Shown here: in pieces, positions 47,848-60,383 of the stretch | Position numbering within the stretch: position 1 is the first letter of the stretch | Layout: each line of letters opens with the position of its first letter | Program-made: the position numbers and the translations under genes | Source: Synanceia verrucosa | Taxonomy: Eukaryota; Chordata; Actinopteri; Perciformes; Synanceiidae | Length of the DNA: 64,000 bases | Direction: 5' to 3' | NCBI GenBank assembly: GCA_029721515.1 | Contig: CM056553.1 | Coordinates: 14,611,447-14,675,446, forward strand | The notes under the pieces: model-generated | What the model was told of the DNA's origin: nothing | What the model saw: only the letters and a program-made list of their open reading frames with translations | Database searches by the model: none

Positions 47848-50238
47848 CTCAGGAGAACTGTCACAATCTCCAAACGCCTCAGCAAAGTCTGATGGACTTT
47901 TCCTCAGAGTCTGGTCAGCAGGCAGTGTGTTGTCATTGTAAGACGTCACGAACTTAAAGTCACTGGTTCTAGATCCTGTTGTCAGGTAGGCGTCATAATT
48001 GTAAGCGCTGCGTAAAGTTCCTGTTCCATCAACATCTGCGTAATTAGGTGGGAGATAAGCGCTGGGGATGGCAACTGCTCCATCAAACAACAGTCTGGGC
48101 TTTCTCCTGCGACAAAACCTCACACCCAGGATGATGATGATGAAGGTGAGAAAAAAGGTGGACACAGACACCAGCGCGATGATCAGATAAGAGGTCTGTT
48201 TGGAGTTCTTCTCCTCATAAGAAATATCTTTCAGCTCTGGCACCTCAGCCAAGTTATCAGAGATCAGTAAATACATGGAGCAGGTGGCAGAGAGAGAGGG
48301 CTGTCCGTTATCTTTCACTGCCACAATAAGGTTCTGTTTCATGCTGTCAGACTCAGAAATGTCCCGCTGCGTCCTGATCTCTCCGCTGTGGAGACCGATG
48401 GTGAAAAGTCCCGGATCGGTGGATTTGACTATATGATAGGACAGCCAGGCGTTCTGTCCGGAGTCCGCGTCCACAGCTATCACTTTGGACACCAGAGAGC
48501 CTCCGTGTGCAGCTTTGGGGACCAGCTCGGTCATGAAGGAGTTGCCCTCCGGGGCGGGGTACAGTATCTGAGGAGAGTTGTCATTCACATCCGATATGAA
48601 GACACTGACGGTCACGTTGCTGCTGAGCGGAGGAGAACCGTTGTCTCTGGCCATCACGTGGACCTTAAAACTCCTGAGCTGTTCATAATCAAACGACCTC
48701 ACAGCGTGGATCACCCCCGTGTCTCCGTTAACGGACAGATAGGAGGACACCGGGGCACCGTTCACCTCACCAGGTAACAGAGAATAAATCACTGTACCGT
48801 TTTGTCTCCAGTCGGGGTCTCGAGCAGTAACGGAACATAAAGTGGAGCCAGGTTTGTTATTTTCACTCACATATGCGCTGTAGGACTGTTCCTCAAACAC
48901 AGGTGGGTTGTCGTTGATGTCTGCTACAGATAAGTGAACAGTTTTAGAGGAGGACAGAGGTGGAGAGCCCTCGTCAGTGGCACTAATTGTAATGTTGTAA
49001 TCAGACACTAGTTCACGGTCCAGTTGTCCTGTGGTCACCAGAGAATAATAGTTTTTAATGGAAGGAACCAACTTAAAAGGGACGTTTTGCTGAATGGAGC
49101 AGCGGACCTGTCTGTTATTCTCAGAGTCTCTGTCCTGCACGTTAATGATGCCCACCTCTGAACCAGGAGACACGTTCTCAGGTATGGGGTTAGTCACTGA
49201 TTTCAGGTTTATAACTGGAGCATTGTCATTTACATCTGTGATTTCAATCATCAGTGTTGCATATGAAGCCAATCCAAGACCATCTTTTGCGCTGATCTGT
49301 ATTTCATACGATGACTCTTTCTCATAATCAGTAGCTGTCGCGACTCTCACTTCTCCCGTTTTGGGATGTAAAGAAAATGTGTTACTGTTTTCATCTGAAA
49401 CATGATCAAATCCATAGGTAACTTCACTATTTAAACCTTCGTCTGCATCAGTAGCACTCACTGTGATCACCAATGTATCCAGAGGAGAGTTTTCAGGCAG
49501 ACTGGCTTTATAAACGCTCTGGCTGAACACTGGTACATTATCATTAGCATCCAGCACAGTGACATGTATGACTACAGTACCTGATCTCTGAGGAGAGCCT
49601 CCATCAAACGCAGTAAGCAACAACATGATCTCTCTTTTGTCCTCCCTGTCTAATTCTTTCTCTAAGACCAATTCACAATGTCTCCGTCCGCCAGATTTCG
49701 TGTTCACGTTTAATTTGAAATTATCGTTATTTTGGAGTGAGTAGCTCTGAACAGCATTTTCTCCGATGTCTCCATCGTGTGCCTCACCAATAAGAAATCG
49801 TTCACCCTTGACTGCAGATTCTTGAATTTCTAATTTTATTGACTCCTCTTTAAACTGCGGTGAATTATCATTAATATCTTGAACTCTGATACTAATACGG
49901 TGCAGCTCTAAAGGATTTTCCAGCACCAGTTCCTGTTTCAGAACACATGATGCCTTTTTCGCACAAAGCCCTTCTCTGTCGATCCTTTCCTGAACAATCA
50001 AGTCTCCGGTGTTGAGATTCACACTGCAGTACTTAACACTGTTATCCTCAGTATCGATACGGGCCTTACGAGCAGACAGTCTGCCCACATCAAGTCCCAG
50101 ATCCTTCGCGATATTTCCAATCACAGATCCGCGTTTCATCTCCTCTGGGAGAGAGTAGCTCACGTCTCCATAGACCGGGTGGAGGACAAGAAAAACAAAA
50201 GCAAGGCCGTAGAGCAGCGATGATCTGCTGCATCCCAT
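47848..50238 (-). CDS. Protocadherin variable exon V9 (subfamily B)
   Basis: The exon encodes 797 residues, domain limits as in V7. Start at ATG 50238 (MGCSRSSLLYGLAF); only a non-ATG codon lies upstream in frame. Donor GTAGGACC after GAG at 47848. EC2 starts KEESIKLEIQESAVKGERFL. EC3 late part reads VATATDYEKESSYEIQ. EC1 has PEEMKRGSV, as in V11, where V7 and V8 have PEEMKHGSV. Private changes in the shared half are EQLRSFK (EC5) and, at the membrane border, SYEEKNSKQTSYL. Confidence 0.94.
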
Positions 50239-50437
50239 CGTTTCCGTAATAAAGACCACCACTGTTAACAAGATCTCAAAATATATCAAATATGAAGCCG
50301 TGATTTGTTCCAATATACAAAAATCTTCACACTGCTGTCATATCACTACGCGTTTTGTCAGCTAGGGTACAACAGCAGAACCAGGCTTTAAATTCACTGA
50401 GACTGAAGGGAGGAGAATGACCGCACCTTCTCGTTCA

Positions 50438-50461
50438 CTGGTACACACTGACACCATGAGT
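50438..50461 (-). promoter_or_regulatory. CSE-like promoter element of V9
   Basis: Identical to the V7 element, ending 199 bp upstream of the ATG. Confidence 0.7.
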
Positions 50462-50525
50462 ATTTATCTGGGTATGACAAGATAGAGGACGAATTTTAAC
50501 TTGAAGCATATAAAAGACAGACCCG

Positions 50526-50565
<40 letters not shown>
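50526..50565. repeat. (TA)n microsatellite
   Basis: An uninterrupted TA run in the 5' flank of V9. Confidence 0.95.
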
Positions 50566-50568
<3 letters not shown>

Positions 50569-51060
50569 TCACAGTGAACTCACTGTGAGTACTGAGGGGA
50601 CTTATTATATAGCTGAGCCACGTTTGGATGGAGGATCAAATTAAAAGTAACGATTCAATTGTTGTATCTGTCTTTCGAGTACAGCCGAAAGGACATTAAT
50701 AAAACTATGTCAAAGTGCAACGGGGGAAACCACTTCCGTGTTAGCTTCATGTTCTTACTGGTTTGTTTTTATTTCAGAATTGCAATGTCCAAAGTTCTTC
50801 TTTTCCTCATTGATATTGAAGTAATGCCAACATTTTTTCCTCTATGTCTATTTTTTTTTCAAATTCTCAGCTTTACAGTTTTATTTTATGATCAAGTATG
50901 AAAGAGGAATTATATCGTTGTTCATTTCCACCTCGTGTTCATCTTCTTTAAGAAACAGTCTACAGTTGCTTTTGCAGAGTGGAAGCATGTCAAAAACTGT
51001 AAGTTGGTTTTAACTATCGAGGTGGCTCATAGTATGCAATTATGTGACAATTATATTGTA

Positions 51061-52015
51061 AAATGAACCCATTAGTTTTGAAAAAAACACAATTTTATGA
51101 TTTTAGTGAACACACTGCATTAAAAGCTCAGTCTTAAATCTAATATATTTTTTTATAATTTAAAGGAAAAACGCCACAGCTTGAAAAGCCCTTTGTGTGA
51201 ATGCTTTAACTTCTATGATAAACAACAGAATTGGCTTGACAACACTTAAACATAAGTAACACGTCAGAAATATCTTACATGTAGTCTTAAACATGTTATG
51301 TGTTATTGTTCTATGATATAATATGTAACGTTAAACTTTAGCAAACTTTAAAACAACTTTGTAAAAGGCCAGAAAATTATTTATTAAAGCATAACAATTG
51401 ACATTAAAAAACAATTCTAACTTTGTCAGAATAAAACTGCTGCCTCTGTGAGGTGCTCTTTCAAAAAAAAAAAAAAAAAGTTGAGAAGAATGTATTGCAT
51501 TTGTTATGCACTCATTTGCATTAATTTTGTTCGGAAAGTATAATCAAAAATATTTCTCACATTGGACCATTCTATCTACTGAGGAGCTAAGTCTGTTAAC
51601 ATAAAACTGCATTGAAGAAAACAGAGCAAAATGTCGAAATTTTACATCTCATATAACAGACTGCATGTTACTGAATATCAATTAAAGGGAGTATGCAAGT
51701 GCACATATGCAAACATATTTTTGAGACAAAAGGACAACTTGGGAAAGAAAACTCCACAAGACAAAAATCCTTCAGAGTGCTCCCACACCAAAACCAATTT
51801 AGCATCAACATTGACAAACTTGTTGTAAAAATGAATGCAGAAGAGACACTTATACTGGCGCCAACATATGCACAGGAAAGCATCAAAGAAAGAACAAAAT
51901 TAGTGTTTTAGCCAAGTCTTTAAAAAATATTCAAAAACTATTTAGGTTAAAGGCAAATTACAACAGCAGAAGACAGAGGTAAACTATGTGAAAAAAAGTA
52001 TCAGAATATCAAGCA
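51061..52015. other. Interval upstream of V9, no gene seen
   Basis: AT-rich sequence; overlapping short open frames at 51631-51911 on both strands have no domain. Nothing else was recognised. Confidence 0.5.
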
Positions 52016-52018
52016 GAC

Positions 52019-52039
52019 TTCAGCACTGAGGACAGAGAA
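52019..52039 (+). promoter_or_regulatory. RE1/NRSE-like site beside the 52.3-kb remnant
   Basis: TTCAGCACTGAGGACAGAG, one change in the first half (CACT for CACC), 270 bp downstream of the remnant's donor. Confidence 0.6.
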
Positions 52040-52308
52040 ACAATGAGGATAACTAAAAAATGTTTCCCTTACTGGATAATGAATTAAAAAAATAATTGAA
52101 CCAGTCAAAGACAAACAATGAGATAACATTCTGTCGAAATATTTTTTTTCAGAAAAATGTCAGTAGATGCACTGAATCAAACAGCAACTTATTGTCATTT
52201 AAAAAACAAACAAGTAAGAAAGGTAAATGTAAATTATCACTGTATATGTGTATTGATAGGATCATGAAAGTGCAAAGAAGGCAAATGATATGTTACACCA
52301 GTTCCTAC

Positions 52309-52452
52309 CTCAGGAGAAACTATCACAGTTTCCAAACGCCTCAGTAAAGTGGATGATGATGATGATGGACTTTTCTTCAGTTTGCTCGGTAGGCAGTGTG
52401 TTGTCATTGTAAGACGTCACAAACTTATAGTCAATGTTTGTAGAAACTTTAA
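52309..52452 (-). pseudogene. Remnant of a variable exon with intact splice donor
   Basis: The last ~45 codons of a variable exon with a perfect donor GTAGGAAC (52301-52308). An extra A in the final codons shifts the frame, and a small GAT-repeat expansion (about 52350-52365) interrupts the KSPSDF part. The exon stops in the SRTSDFKF region. No ectodomain remains. Confidence 0.88.
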
Positions 52453-52782
52453 GATGAAATTTACATCTAAATCTGATAACAAATAATTCCTAATGAGCAA
52501 AATAAGTTTAAAATCAGTAAATGGAAGTCATTAATTAATGTGTTGAAATTAAAATCATGGCAGGTTACCCAATGACCACAAAATATGTCAATGATTTCAG
52601 ATGATGTAACTTTACATTTTACCGCAGGGCAAAGTATAACAAAATTCAGACAAAATTCAATCACAAAAACTCAAGAAAATAACTGTTTGAGAAAAACTAC
52701 AACTAAAAGCAGTTCAAGTGTGAGAGAACAGACATATACAGTTTGGTGCTGCTGAAAATGCATCACAAAACCAACAGCGAGG

Positions 52783-52803
52783 CTCAGCACCAAGGACAGA
52801 GAC
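52783..52803 (+). promoter_or_regulatory. RE1/NRSE-like site downstream of V10
   Basis: CTCAGCACCAAGGACAGAG, 385 bp downstream of the V10 donor. Confidence 0.6.
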
Positions 52804-53187
52804 ACAAAGAACAAGATACTGCTAAACTCTGAGCCAACTCAAAAAAAACCTGCTGAAACTCAAACCTTTTGAACACAGTTTAAGAAATTAGGAAGTATAT
52901 TACAAGGAATTGTGATCAATAGTTTGTAATGAATCTCTGCAGATTTCAAATGGCCACATACACCAAGAGAATAAGTCTTATTTCAGTAATTAATTCATCA
53001 TCACGCTCAATGTGTGCATTCAGAAAAAATAAGTGTAAGGTATGGTTAAGTCTATTCTGCATTTTCTAAAAAAAAAAGTTAGTAAGAAAAAAGAACGAGG
53101 AAGATATATGCAATTTAAAACTGTATGACAGAATTCAATAGATCATGAAGGTGATAATATCAAGCAATAAGCGACAGCAGTTCCTAC

Positions 53188-55569
53188 CTCAGGAGAACTG
53201 TCACAATCTCCAAACGCCTCAGCAAAGTCTGATGGACTTTTCCTCAGAGTCTGGTCAGCAGGCAGTGTGTTGTCATTGTAAGACGTCACGAACTTAAAGT
53301 CACTGGTTCTAGATCCTGTTGTCAGGTAGGCGTCATAATTGTAAGCGCTGCGTAAAGTCCCTGATCCATCAACATCTGCGTAATTAGGAGGGAGATAAGC
53401 GCTGGGGATGGCAACTGCTCCATCAAACAACAGTCTGGGCTTTCTCCTGCGACAAAATCTCACACCCAGGATGATGATGATGAAGGTGAGAAAGAAGGTG
53501 GACACAGACACCAGCGCGATGATCAGATAAGAGGTCAGTTTGGAGTTCTTCTCGTCATAAGAAATATCCTTCAGCTCTGGCACCTCAGCCAAGTTATCAG
53601 AGATCAGTAAATACATGGAGCAGGTGGCAGAGAGAGAGGGCTGTCCGTTATCTTTCACTGCCACAACAAGGTTCTGTTTCATGCTGTCAGACTCGGAAAT
53701 GTCCCGCTGCGTCCTGATCTCTCCGCTGTGGAGACCGATGGTGAAAAGTCCCGGATCGGTGGATTTGACTATATGATAGGACAGCCAGGCGTTCTGTCCG
53801 GAGTCCGCGTCCACCGCTATCACTTTGGACACCAGCGAGCCTCCGTGTGCAGCTTTGGGGACCAGCTCGGTCATGAAGGAGTTGCCCTCCGGGGCGGGGT
53901 ACAGTATCTGAGGAGAGTTGTCATTCACATCCGATATGAAGACACTGACGGTCACGTTGCTGCTGAGCGGAGGAGAACCGTTGTCTCTGGCCATCACGTG
54001 GACTTTAAAACTCCTGAACTGTTCATAATCAAACGACCTCACAGCGTGGATCACCCCCGTGTCTCCGTTGACGGACAGATAAGAGGACACCGGGGCACCG
54101 TTCACCTCACCAGGTAACAGAGAATAAATCACTGTACCGTTTTGTCTCCAGTCGGGGTCTCGAGCAGTAACGGAACATAAAGTGGTGCCAGGTTTGTTAT
54201 TTTCACTCACATATGCGCTGTAGGACTGTTCCTCAAACACAGGTGGGTTGTCGTTGATGTCTGCTACAGATAAGTGAACAGTTTTAGAGGAGGACAGAGG
54301 TGGAGAGCCCTCGTCAGTGGCACTGATTGTAATGTTGTAATCAGACACTAGTTCACGGTCCAGTTGTCCTGTGGTCACCAGAGAATAATAGTTTTTAATG
54401 GAAGGAACCAACTTAAAAGGGACGTTTTGCTGAATGGAGCAGCGGACCTGTCTGTTATTATCAGAGTCTCTGTCCTGCACGTTAATGATGCCCACCTCTG
54501 AACCAGGAGACAGGCTCTCAGGTATGGGGTTAGTCACTGATTTCAGGTTTATAACTGGAGCATTGTCATTTTCATCAGTAACATCGATGATAACTTTGGC
54601 ATAAGAGGTTAAACCCAAACCATCCTTTGCTGTGACGCGCAGCTCAAACGACGATGCCGTTTCAAAATCAATTCCGGTGGACAATTTGATGTCACCTGTT
54701 TTATGATCGATATTAAACACTGACCTTACATCTCCTGAAATGTGTCCAAAACCATATGTGACGTCTCCATTTAAACCTTCGTCTGCATCAGTAGCACTCA
54801 CTGTAATCACCAATGTATCTAGAGGAGAGTTTTCAGGCAGACTGGCTTTATAAACGCCCTGGCTGAACACTGGTACATTATCATTAGCATCCAGCACAGT
54901 GACGTGTATGACTACAGTACCTGATCTCTGAGGAGAGCCTCCATCTAGAGCTGTGAGGAGCAAATTTATATCCTTTAATTTTTCGCGGTCGAGCTCTTTG
55001 TTGAGGACAAGTTCCACTGAATTAGATCCAACGCCCAGAATAAAATTCTCATTGCTTTGAAGGGCGTAGGTCTGAACAGAATATTTGCCTATATCCGCAT
55101 CATGCGCTTCTTCTATTGGGAAACGGGCACCTTTGACCGCAGATTCACGAATATCTATATGGATTAAATCATTATTAAATTGTGGAGAGTTATCATTGAT
55201 GTCCAGAACATGCAGACTAATTCGATGTAATTCTAACGGATTCTCTAACGTGAGCTCTTGCTTTAAAACGCAGGATGCTTTGTCTCCACAAAGGCCCTCT
55301 CTGTCAATCCTCTCGGCAACCGTCAGATCTCCGTTACGGAGGTTTAAGTCACAATAACGTTTGTGGCTCCCATCGCTGTCGATGCGGGCCTTGCGAGCGG
55401 ACAGTCTGCTTGTTTCAAGACCCAAATCTTTGGCGATGTTTCCGATCACAGATCCGCTTCTCATCTCCTCCGGAAAAGAAAAGCTAACATCCCCAATGGC
55501 AAAATGCAAAGAAAAGAGCAGTAAACCTACGGCACAGCATGGGAATCCGAGTCCATTGAGAGTCGTCAT
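53188..55569 (-). CDS. Protocadherin variable exon V10 (gamma-type)
   Basis: The exon encodes 794 residues: signal peptide about 1-26 (MTTLNGLGFPCCAVGLLLFS), EC1 27-131, EC2 132-235, EC3 236-340, EC4 341-445, EC5 446-556, EC6 557-679, membrane segment 680-706, tail 707-794. Start at ATG 55569; phase-0 donor GTAGGAAC after GAG at 53188. EC1 and EC2 are of their own type (EEMRSGSV, VELVLNKELDREKLKD). The EC2/EC3 joint matches subfamily B (DANDNVPVF, ENSPLDTL). The homogenised block begins late: early EC4 still has NPIPESLSPGS and DSDNNRQ. Private changes are PGTTLCS, QNLVVAV and DGSGTLRS. Confidence 0.94.
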
Positions 55570-55762
55570 GACGCTGATGTGAAACAGTAAACCTTGTCTA
55601 CTCAGTGCATCGGAACAGAAACAAAAAAAAATGAATGGTTTAAGACTAAATCAACAAAATCCAAGATCAAGTCTCTTCCTATCTGACCTGTTAACTGCAG
55701 CACATCGAGTCACATTGTGCGTCGACAACAGTGGGTGGATGCAGACAGTCACTTTGTAACAG

Positions 55763-55786
55763 CTGGTGCACAGCGACATCTTGAGT
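55763..55786 (-). promoter_or_regulatory. CSE-like promoter element of V10
   Basis: Gene-strand ACTCAAGATGTCGCT, spacer, ACCAG, ending 193 bp upstream of the ATG. The CGCT core is intact, although the centre is GATGTC rather than GGTGTC. Confidence 0.7.
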
Positions 55787-55799
55787 CTCTTCTAGAAAA

Positions 55800-57100
55800 T
55801 GCATTTTCATAATTATGAAAACAGCATATATGGAAATAATACCTATATATAAGATAAATTATATATATATAGCAACGGCCTGAGGACCATTGGTTAAAGA
55901 CGTGTCTAAAACAAAATGTATCTTTTTACCAACCTCATATTATTCATATTCCATATTCCCATGTGGAAAGAAACAGAAAAAAAAACAACTCATGACTAAC
56001 TTATACAATATGATTTACTCTTGAAAGTGGCCACTTTTGCATTCTTTTCATACAAGATAATAAAAAAGCATGAAGATATTGTATGTATCATATACTATTC
56101 TGATAAATACCCAAATCATACAAGTTTCATTTTGTTTAAATTTACTAACTTATATCCAGATTCACATACAAAGGAGATACAAATTTTATGAGAATTATAT
56201 ATATTTTTTCCGTATGGGACTGCTCTTCGGTTGAGAAGAATTAAACTCATTTTGTCTGTAAATGTATTTCATCGTTTTATGGCTTTAGGTTCAGAGTGTA
56301 GTGAATTGGGCATAAATGTTTCTTCCAAGCTGTGAGAGTTATCTTTTAAAACTGAACTGAAAAGAAATTATCATCTGTTTGTAAAATGTGAGCAAATAAG
56401 AGAGCAAATGAAAATTAATCATTCAGTAATGCCTGACTAATTTTTTTTAAATAAAGTAATGAATGATTCAAGCTAGTTAGAAAGTGTCAATACAAGAGCA
56501 TCTCATTACTGCAAAGAGAGAGAAAAAATACTAAGGCCATAAAAAGAATAGTTTGAGCAAACAGCAGAATTCAATTACTAGCTCAAAACAGATGAGTTAT
56601 TACAAAATCCAAAAAGTTGGACAAACAACCAGACATTTCTGAAAAAAAAATGCTGATTTTGGATCAAGACATATAAAACCATTCAAAAACCATCAAAGTA
56701 TTTAGTATTAAGGTACAGGGAGGTAGGTATATGGGACAATAAAAATAACAGTATCATCAAAAAATACAAAGAATCAATTGTATATGTGTGATGACTTGTC
56801 AAATCTGAAGTACCACTCAATATAGTGGAATGGTAGAGCAGGAAATAAGATGATTCACAGAATGACTAACAAATGAAAACCAAGACACCATGAAGTAAAG
56901 GCATTATTAGGATTCATACAAAAGTGATTATTTACCAGTTAACACAAAGAGTCAATCTGCATCCATATCACAACTACTGCGACAGCGAAAAATTACAAAG
57001 CAAGAGCAAGGGAAATTTCAACAATTAAGAAAATGAAAAAAGCAAATACTAATCATTAAAAAGATAAAATAAATGAGAAATCTAAAATAACATGTCCTCG
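55800..57100. other. Interval upstream of V10, no gene seen
   Basis: Strongly AT-rich sequence with short TA runs near 55855. No exon remnant or RE1 site was found before the L2-like fragment. Confidence 0.5.
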
Positions 57101-57822
57101 CATTGTGTAAACAACCCCTCAGTAAGACAGCTGCAGCTGATCCTCACTAAGACCAAGAAAGTGGATCATATCACCCCAGTTCTGAAGTCTTTACACTTGC
57201 TCGCTGTCTGACAAAGAATTGATTTTAAAATACTACTACTGGTTTATAAAGCAACAAATCTGCCTGATCTTCTGCTATATTATGAACCATCCAGACTTCT
57301 CAGGTCATCTGGTTTAGCTCTGCTTACTGTCCCCAGAGTCAAAACTAAACATGGAGAAGCAGCGTTTATTTTTTATGCCCCTGATATCTGGAACAAATGT
57401 CTGGAAAACTGCAGGTCAGCTGCAACTTTTGCTTCACTTAAAACAAGGTTGAAGACCTTTCTGTTTGCCACTGCATTTTATTAATTTATCACACTGCACT
57501 GTAACTTTTATTCTTGGATTTTATACCTGTCTTATTCGATTTGGCTTGTTTTTATTTAATGAAGCAACTGATCATTTCACTGATGGAGAGTGAGAATCAC
57601 ATTCAGTGGATATAAAAAGTCTGCACACCCCTGTTCAAATGCCAGGTTTTCATTATGTAAAAAAAATGACAGCAAGACAAATAATTTCACAACTTGTTCC
57701 ACCTTTAATATGACCTATAACCTGTACAATGCAATTGAAAAACAAACTGAAACCTTTAAGGGGAAAAATACAACAAAATAACTAAAATAACATGGTTGCA
57801 TAAATATACACACCCTTAAACT

Positions 57823-59640
57823 AATACTTTGTTGCAGCACCTTTGGGTTTTATTACAGCACTCAGTCTTGTTGGGTAGGAGCCTATCAGCGTGGCACATC
57901 TTGATGTGGCAATATTTGCCCACTCTTCTTTGCAAAACTCCAAATCTGACAGATGGCGAGGGCATCTCCTGTGCACAGCCCTCTTCAGATCACCCTACAG
58001 ATATTTGATGGGAATCAGGTCTGGACTCTGGCTGGGCCATTCCAAAACCTCAATCTTATTCCGGTGAAGCCACTCTTTTGTTGATTTTGATGTGTGCCTT
58101 GCGTCATTGTGGTGCTGAAAGATGAAGTTTCTCTTCATCTTCAGCTTCCTAACAGAAGGCAGAGGGTTTTGTGCCAACACTGACTGGTATTTGGAACTGT
58201 TCATAATTCTCTCCACCCTGACTAAGGCCCCAGCTCCTGATGAAGAATAACAGCCCCAAAGCATGATGCTGCCACCACCATGCTTCACTGTAGGTATGGT
58301 GTTATTTTGGTGATGTGCAGTGTTGTTTTTGCGCCAAACATACCTTTTGGAATTTTGTCCAAAAAGTTCCACCTTGGTTTCATCAGACCGTAACGCATTT
58401 TCCCAGATGCGTTTGGGAGATTTCAAATGTCTTTTTGCAAAATTAAGCCAGACTTGGATGTTTTTGTAAGATAAGGCTTCCATCTTGCTGCCCTACCCCA
58501 TAGCCCAGACATGAAGGAGACCCGAGATTGTTGTCACATGTATACTGGCCAAAACTTCCAACGCAACACTCCCATGATTGAGAAATTTTAGGCACACAAA
58601 GCCAAACAATTTGAGTTACAACACACGAAATATCGCATGAAATCTCAAAGGATTTGCTTTTGTTTGTTGTGTGCCTACATGTTGTTCCACTTGACTGCAC
58701 ATCCTTAGAATTTGTCACCGCTGATGAAATTGAGCAGATCTTAATCACCAATCCTTTTAAAACCTGGTCAATAAGTAGCCGTACCAATGGCCATCTTTAG
58801 TACTCATTTGCATTGTCCTGGTGAAACGTTCGTCCATGGTACGACTACATCAAAATCAGAGAGAAAGGGCCACTGGTATGCTGACAGCTGGAATGGCACA
58901 GAGATGTGTTTCCAGGGCCTTAGGCGTTCATGTGTCGACCAATTTGCGTCTATGGAACCGGTTTAATGAGACAGGGCGCACGAACGACCGACCACCAGCT
59001 CCCAGGCCACGTGTCACCACCCCTCGGCAGGACTGCCATATTCGTCTTCAACATCTGAGAAACCGTTTCCTGCCAACTAATGTGACTGCAGCACAGACAT
59101 CAGAACAGAATCAGCGACCAAACAGTAGGCAACCGATTGCGTTTGGCTGGGTTGCACAGCCGACGTCCCCGCCGTGGTCTGCTGGTGACTCCAGCACGTC
59201 ACCATGTCCGTCGACAATGGGCAAGAGCGCTATTACACTGCATTCGAATTAAAACTTCATATCAAATATGTGTTGTTAGCGTGTCACTTGAATTTGGTAC
59301 AATATGCATAAACCATGGGAGTGTTGCATTGGAAGTTTTGGTCAGTGTACTACACAGTCACTACTTGCCAGAAATTCCTGCAGCTCCTGCAGTGTTGCTG
59401 TTGGCATCTTGGCAATCTCCCTGACTAGTTTTCTTCTCGTCTTATCATCAATTTTGGACGGACGTCCTCTCCTTGGTAATGTCACTGTTGTGCCATATTT
59501 TCTCCATTTGATGATGACTGTCTCCAGTGTGTTCCATGGTATATTTAATTCCTTGGAAATTCTTTTGCAGCCTTCACCTCACTGATATCTTTGAATAATG
59601 AGATATCTCTGATGCTTTGGAAGCTCTCTGCGGACCAAAA
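57823..59640 (-). pseudogene. Tc1-type transposase, catalytically dead and interrupted
   Basis: The C-terminal part is readable at 57995-58483. The first catalytic Asp is present (RSDETK). The second is lost (QHHNDARHTSK, His in the expected Asp position). The Glu position is Lys (SPDLIPIKYL), and a stop follows where Trp is usual. Remaining similarity runs on to about 57823. The N-terminal helix-turn-helix part lies at about 59370-59640, cut off by the inner insertion. Confidence 0.85.
58543..59347 (+). mobile_element. Second Tc1-type element nested within the first
   Basis: The element is 805 bp long with inverted repeats of 34 bp (YACTGRCCAAAACTTCC, then AAYGCAACACTCCCATG), flanked by TA on both sides (58541-58542 and 59348-59349). 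Inside, 58821-59252 encodes only a transposase N-terminal region (RERATGMLTAGMAQRCVSRA, then PRPRVTTPRQDCHI), which resembles the helix-turn-helix part of Tc1-type proteins. The catalytic part is deleted, so this copy is non-autonomous. Confidence 0.87.
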
Positions 59641-60060
59641 TGTCAGGTGTCAGGTGCATAATTGGAACACAGCCACATCCCCAGTTATTAAAGGGTGTGC
59701 ACATTTATGCAACCACATCATCTTAGTTGATTATTTTTACTTCACTTCCCTGAAAGATTTCTGTTTGTTTTTCAATTGTGTTGTACAGGTTGTAGGTCAC
59801 ATGAAAGGTGGAAAATGTTGTGAAATTATTTATTGCTGTCATTTTTTTTTACATCACGAAAACCTGGCATTTGAACAGGAGTGTGAAGACTTTTTATATC
59901 CACTGTAGTTTGCTGTCTAGTGGATTATAGGTCATTATTTGTATCTCTTTTTTTTTAGTTCTAATATGTTTTAATGTTTTATGATGCTTCTCATGTTTTA
60001 TGTTTTGATGCTTTTAATGCTTAATGTTTTATGTAAACCGTAAACCACTTGGAATTGCTG

Positions 60061-60063
<3 letters not shown>

Positions 60064-60131
<68 letters not shown>
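60064..60131. repeat. (TA)n microsatellite
   Basis: A TA run of about 68 bp at the 3' end of L2 copy 3; copies 1 and 2 have only a short ATATAAATAAA there. Confidence 0.95.
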
Positions 60132-60133
<2 letters not shown>

Positions 60134-60383
60134 TTCCCTTGCCTTACTGAACAAAATGAGCTTCAAATTACTAAATGGACGTCATTTCTTAATGTGATGA
60201 ACTTTAAATCATGACAGGTTACTCACTCAACACAAGATATAGCAAATCTTTTAACTGATGTAACTTTTGACTTATTGTATTCTACCTACAACCCAAGTAT
60301 AACAATGTAGATAATAGAAAAATAGACATAATAGACGGTGGTTAAGGTGCTCCCGAAAATGCACCACAAGACCAACAAGGAGG

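Larger units (their letters stand above)
47848..51060. repeat. Duplicated block (V9 exon plus 5' flank)
   Basis: The exon, CSE and about 600 bp of 5' flank match 60766-64000 (V11). The flank includes TTTCGAGTACAG and CAATGTCCAAAGTTC. A (TA)n run at 50526-50565 is absent from the V11 copy. The 3' flanks of V9 and V11 do not match. Confidence 0.85.
57604..59905 (-). mobile_element. Tc1/mariner-type transposon inserted in the L2 fragment
   Basis: The ends are inverted repeats starting CAGTGGATATAAAAAGTCT, with an inner GCCAGG-type part at 57645 and 59864. The flanks are TT on the left and TA on the right, so one side of the TA target has mutated. Removing the inner insertion leaves about 1.5 kb, a usual Tc1 length. 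The transposase runs on the minus strand. Confidence 0.88.
57112..60131 (+). mobile_element. L2-like retrotransposon fragment, copy 3, interrupted
   Basis: L2-like sequence occupies 57112-57600 and resumes at 59906-60131. It carries ENCRSAATFASLKTRLKTFLF on the plus strand and the same 3' tail region, ending in a long TA run. The right-hand flank (GAACAAAATGAG, then the V11 downstream flank) is the same target site as copies 1 and 2. The left end is shorter. A Tc1-type element is inserted inside. Confidence 0.78.
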
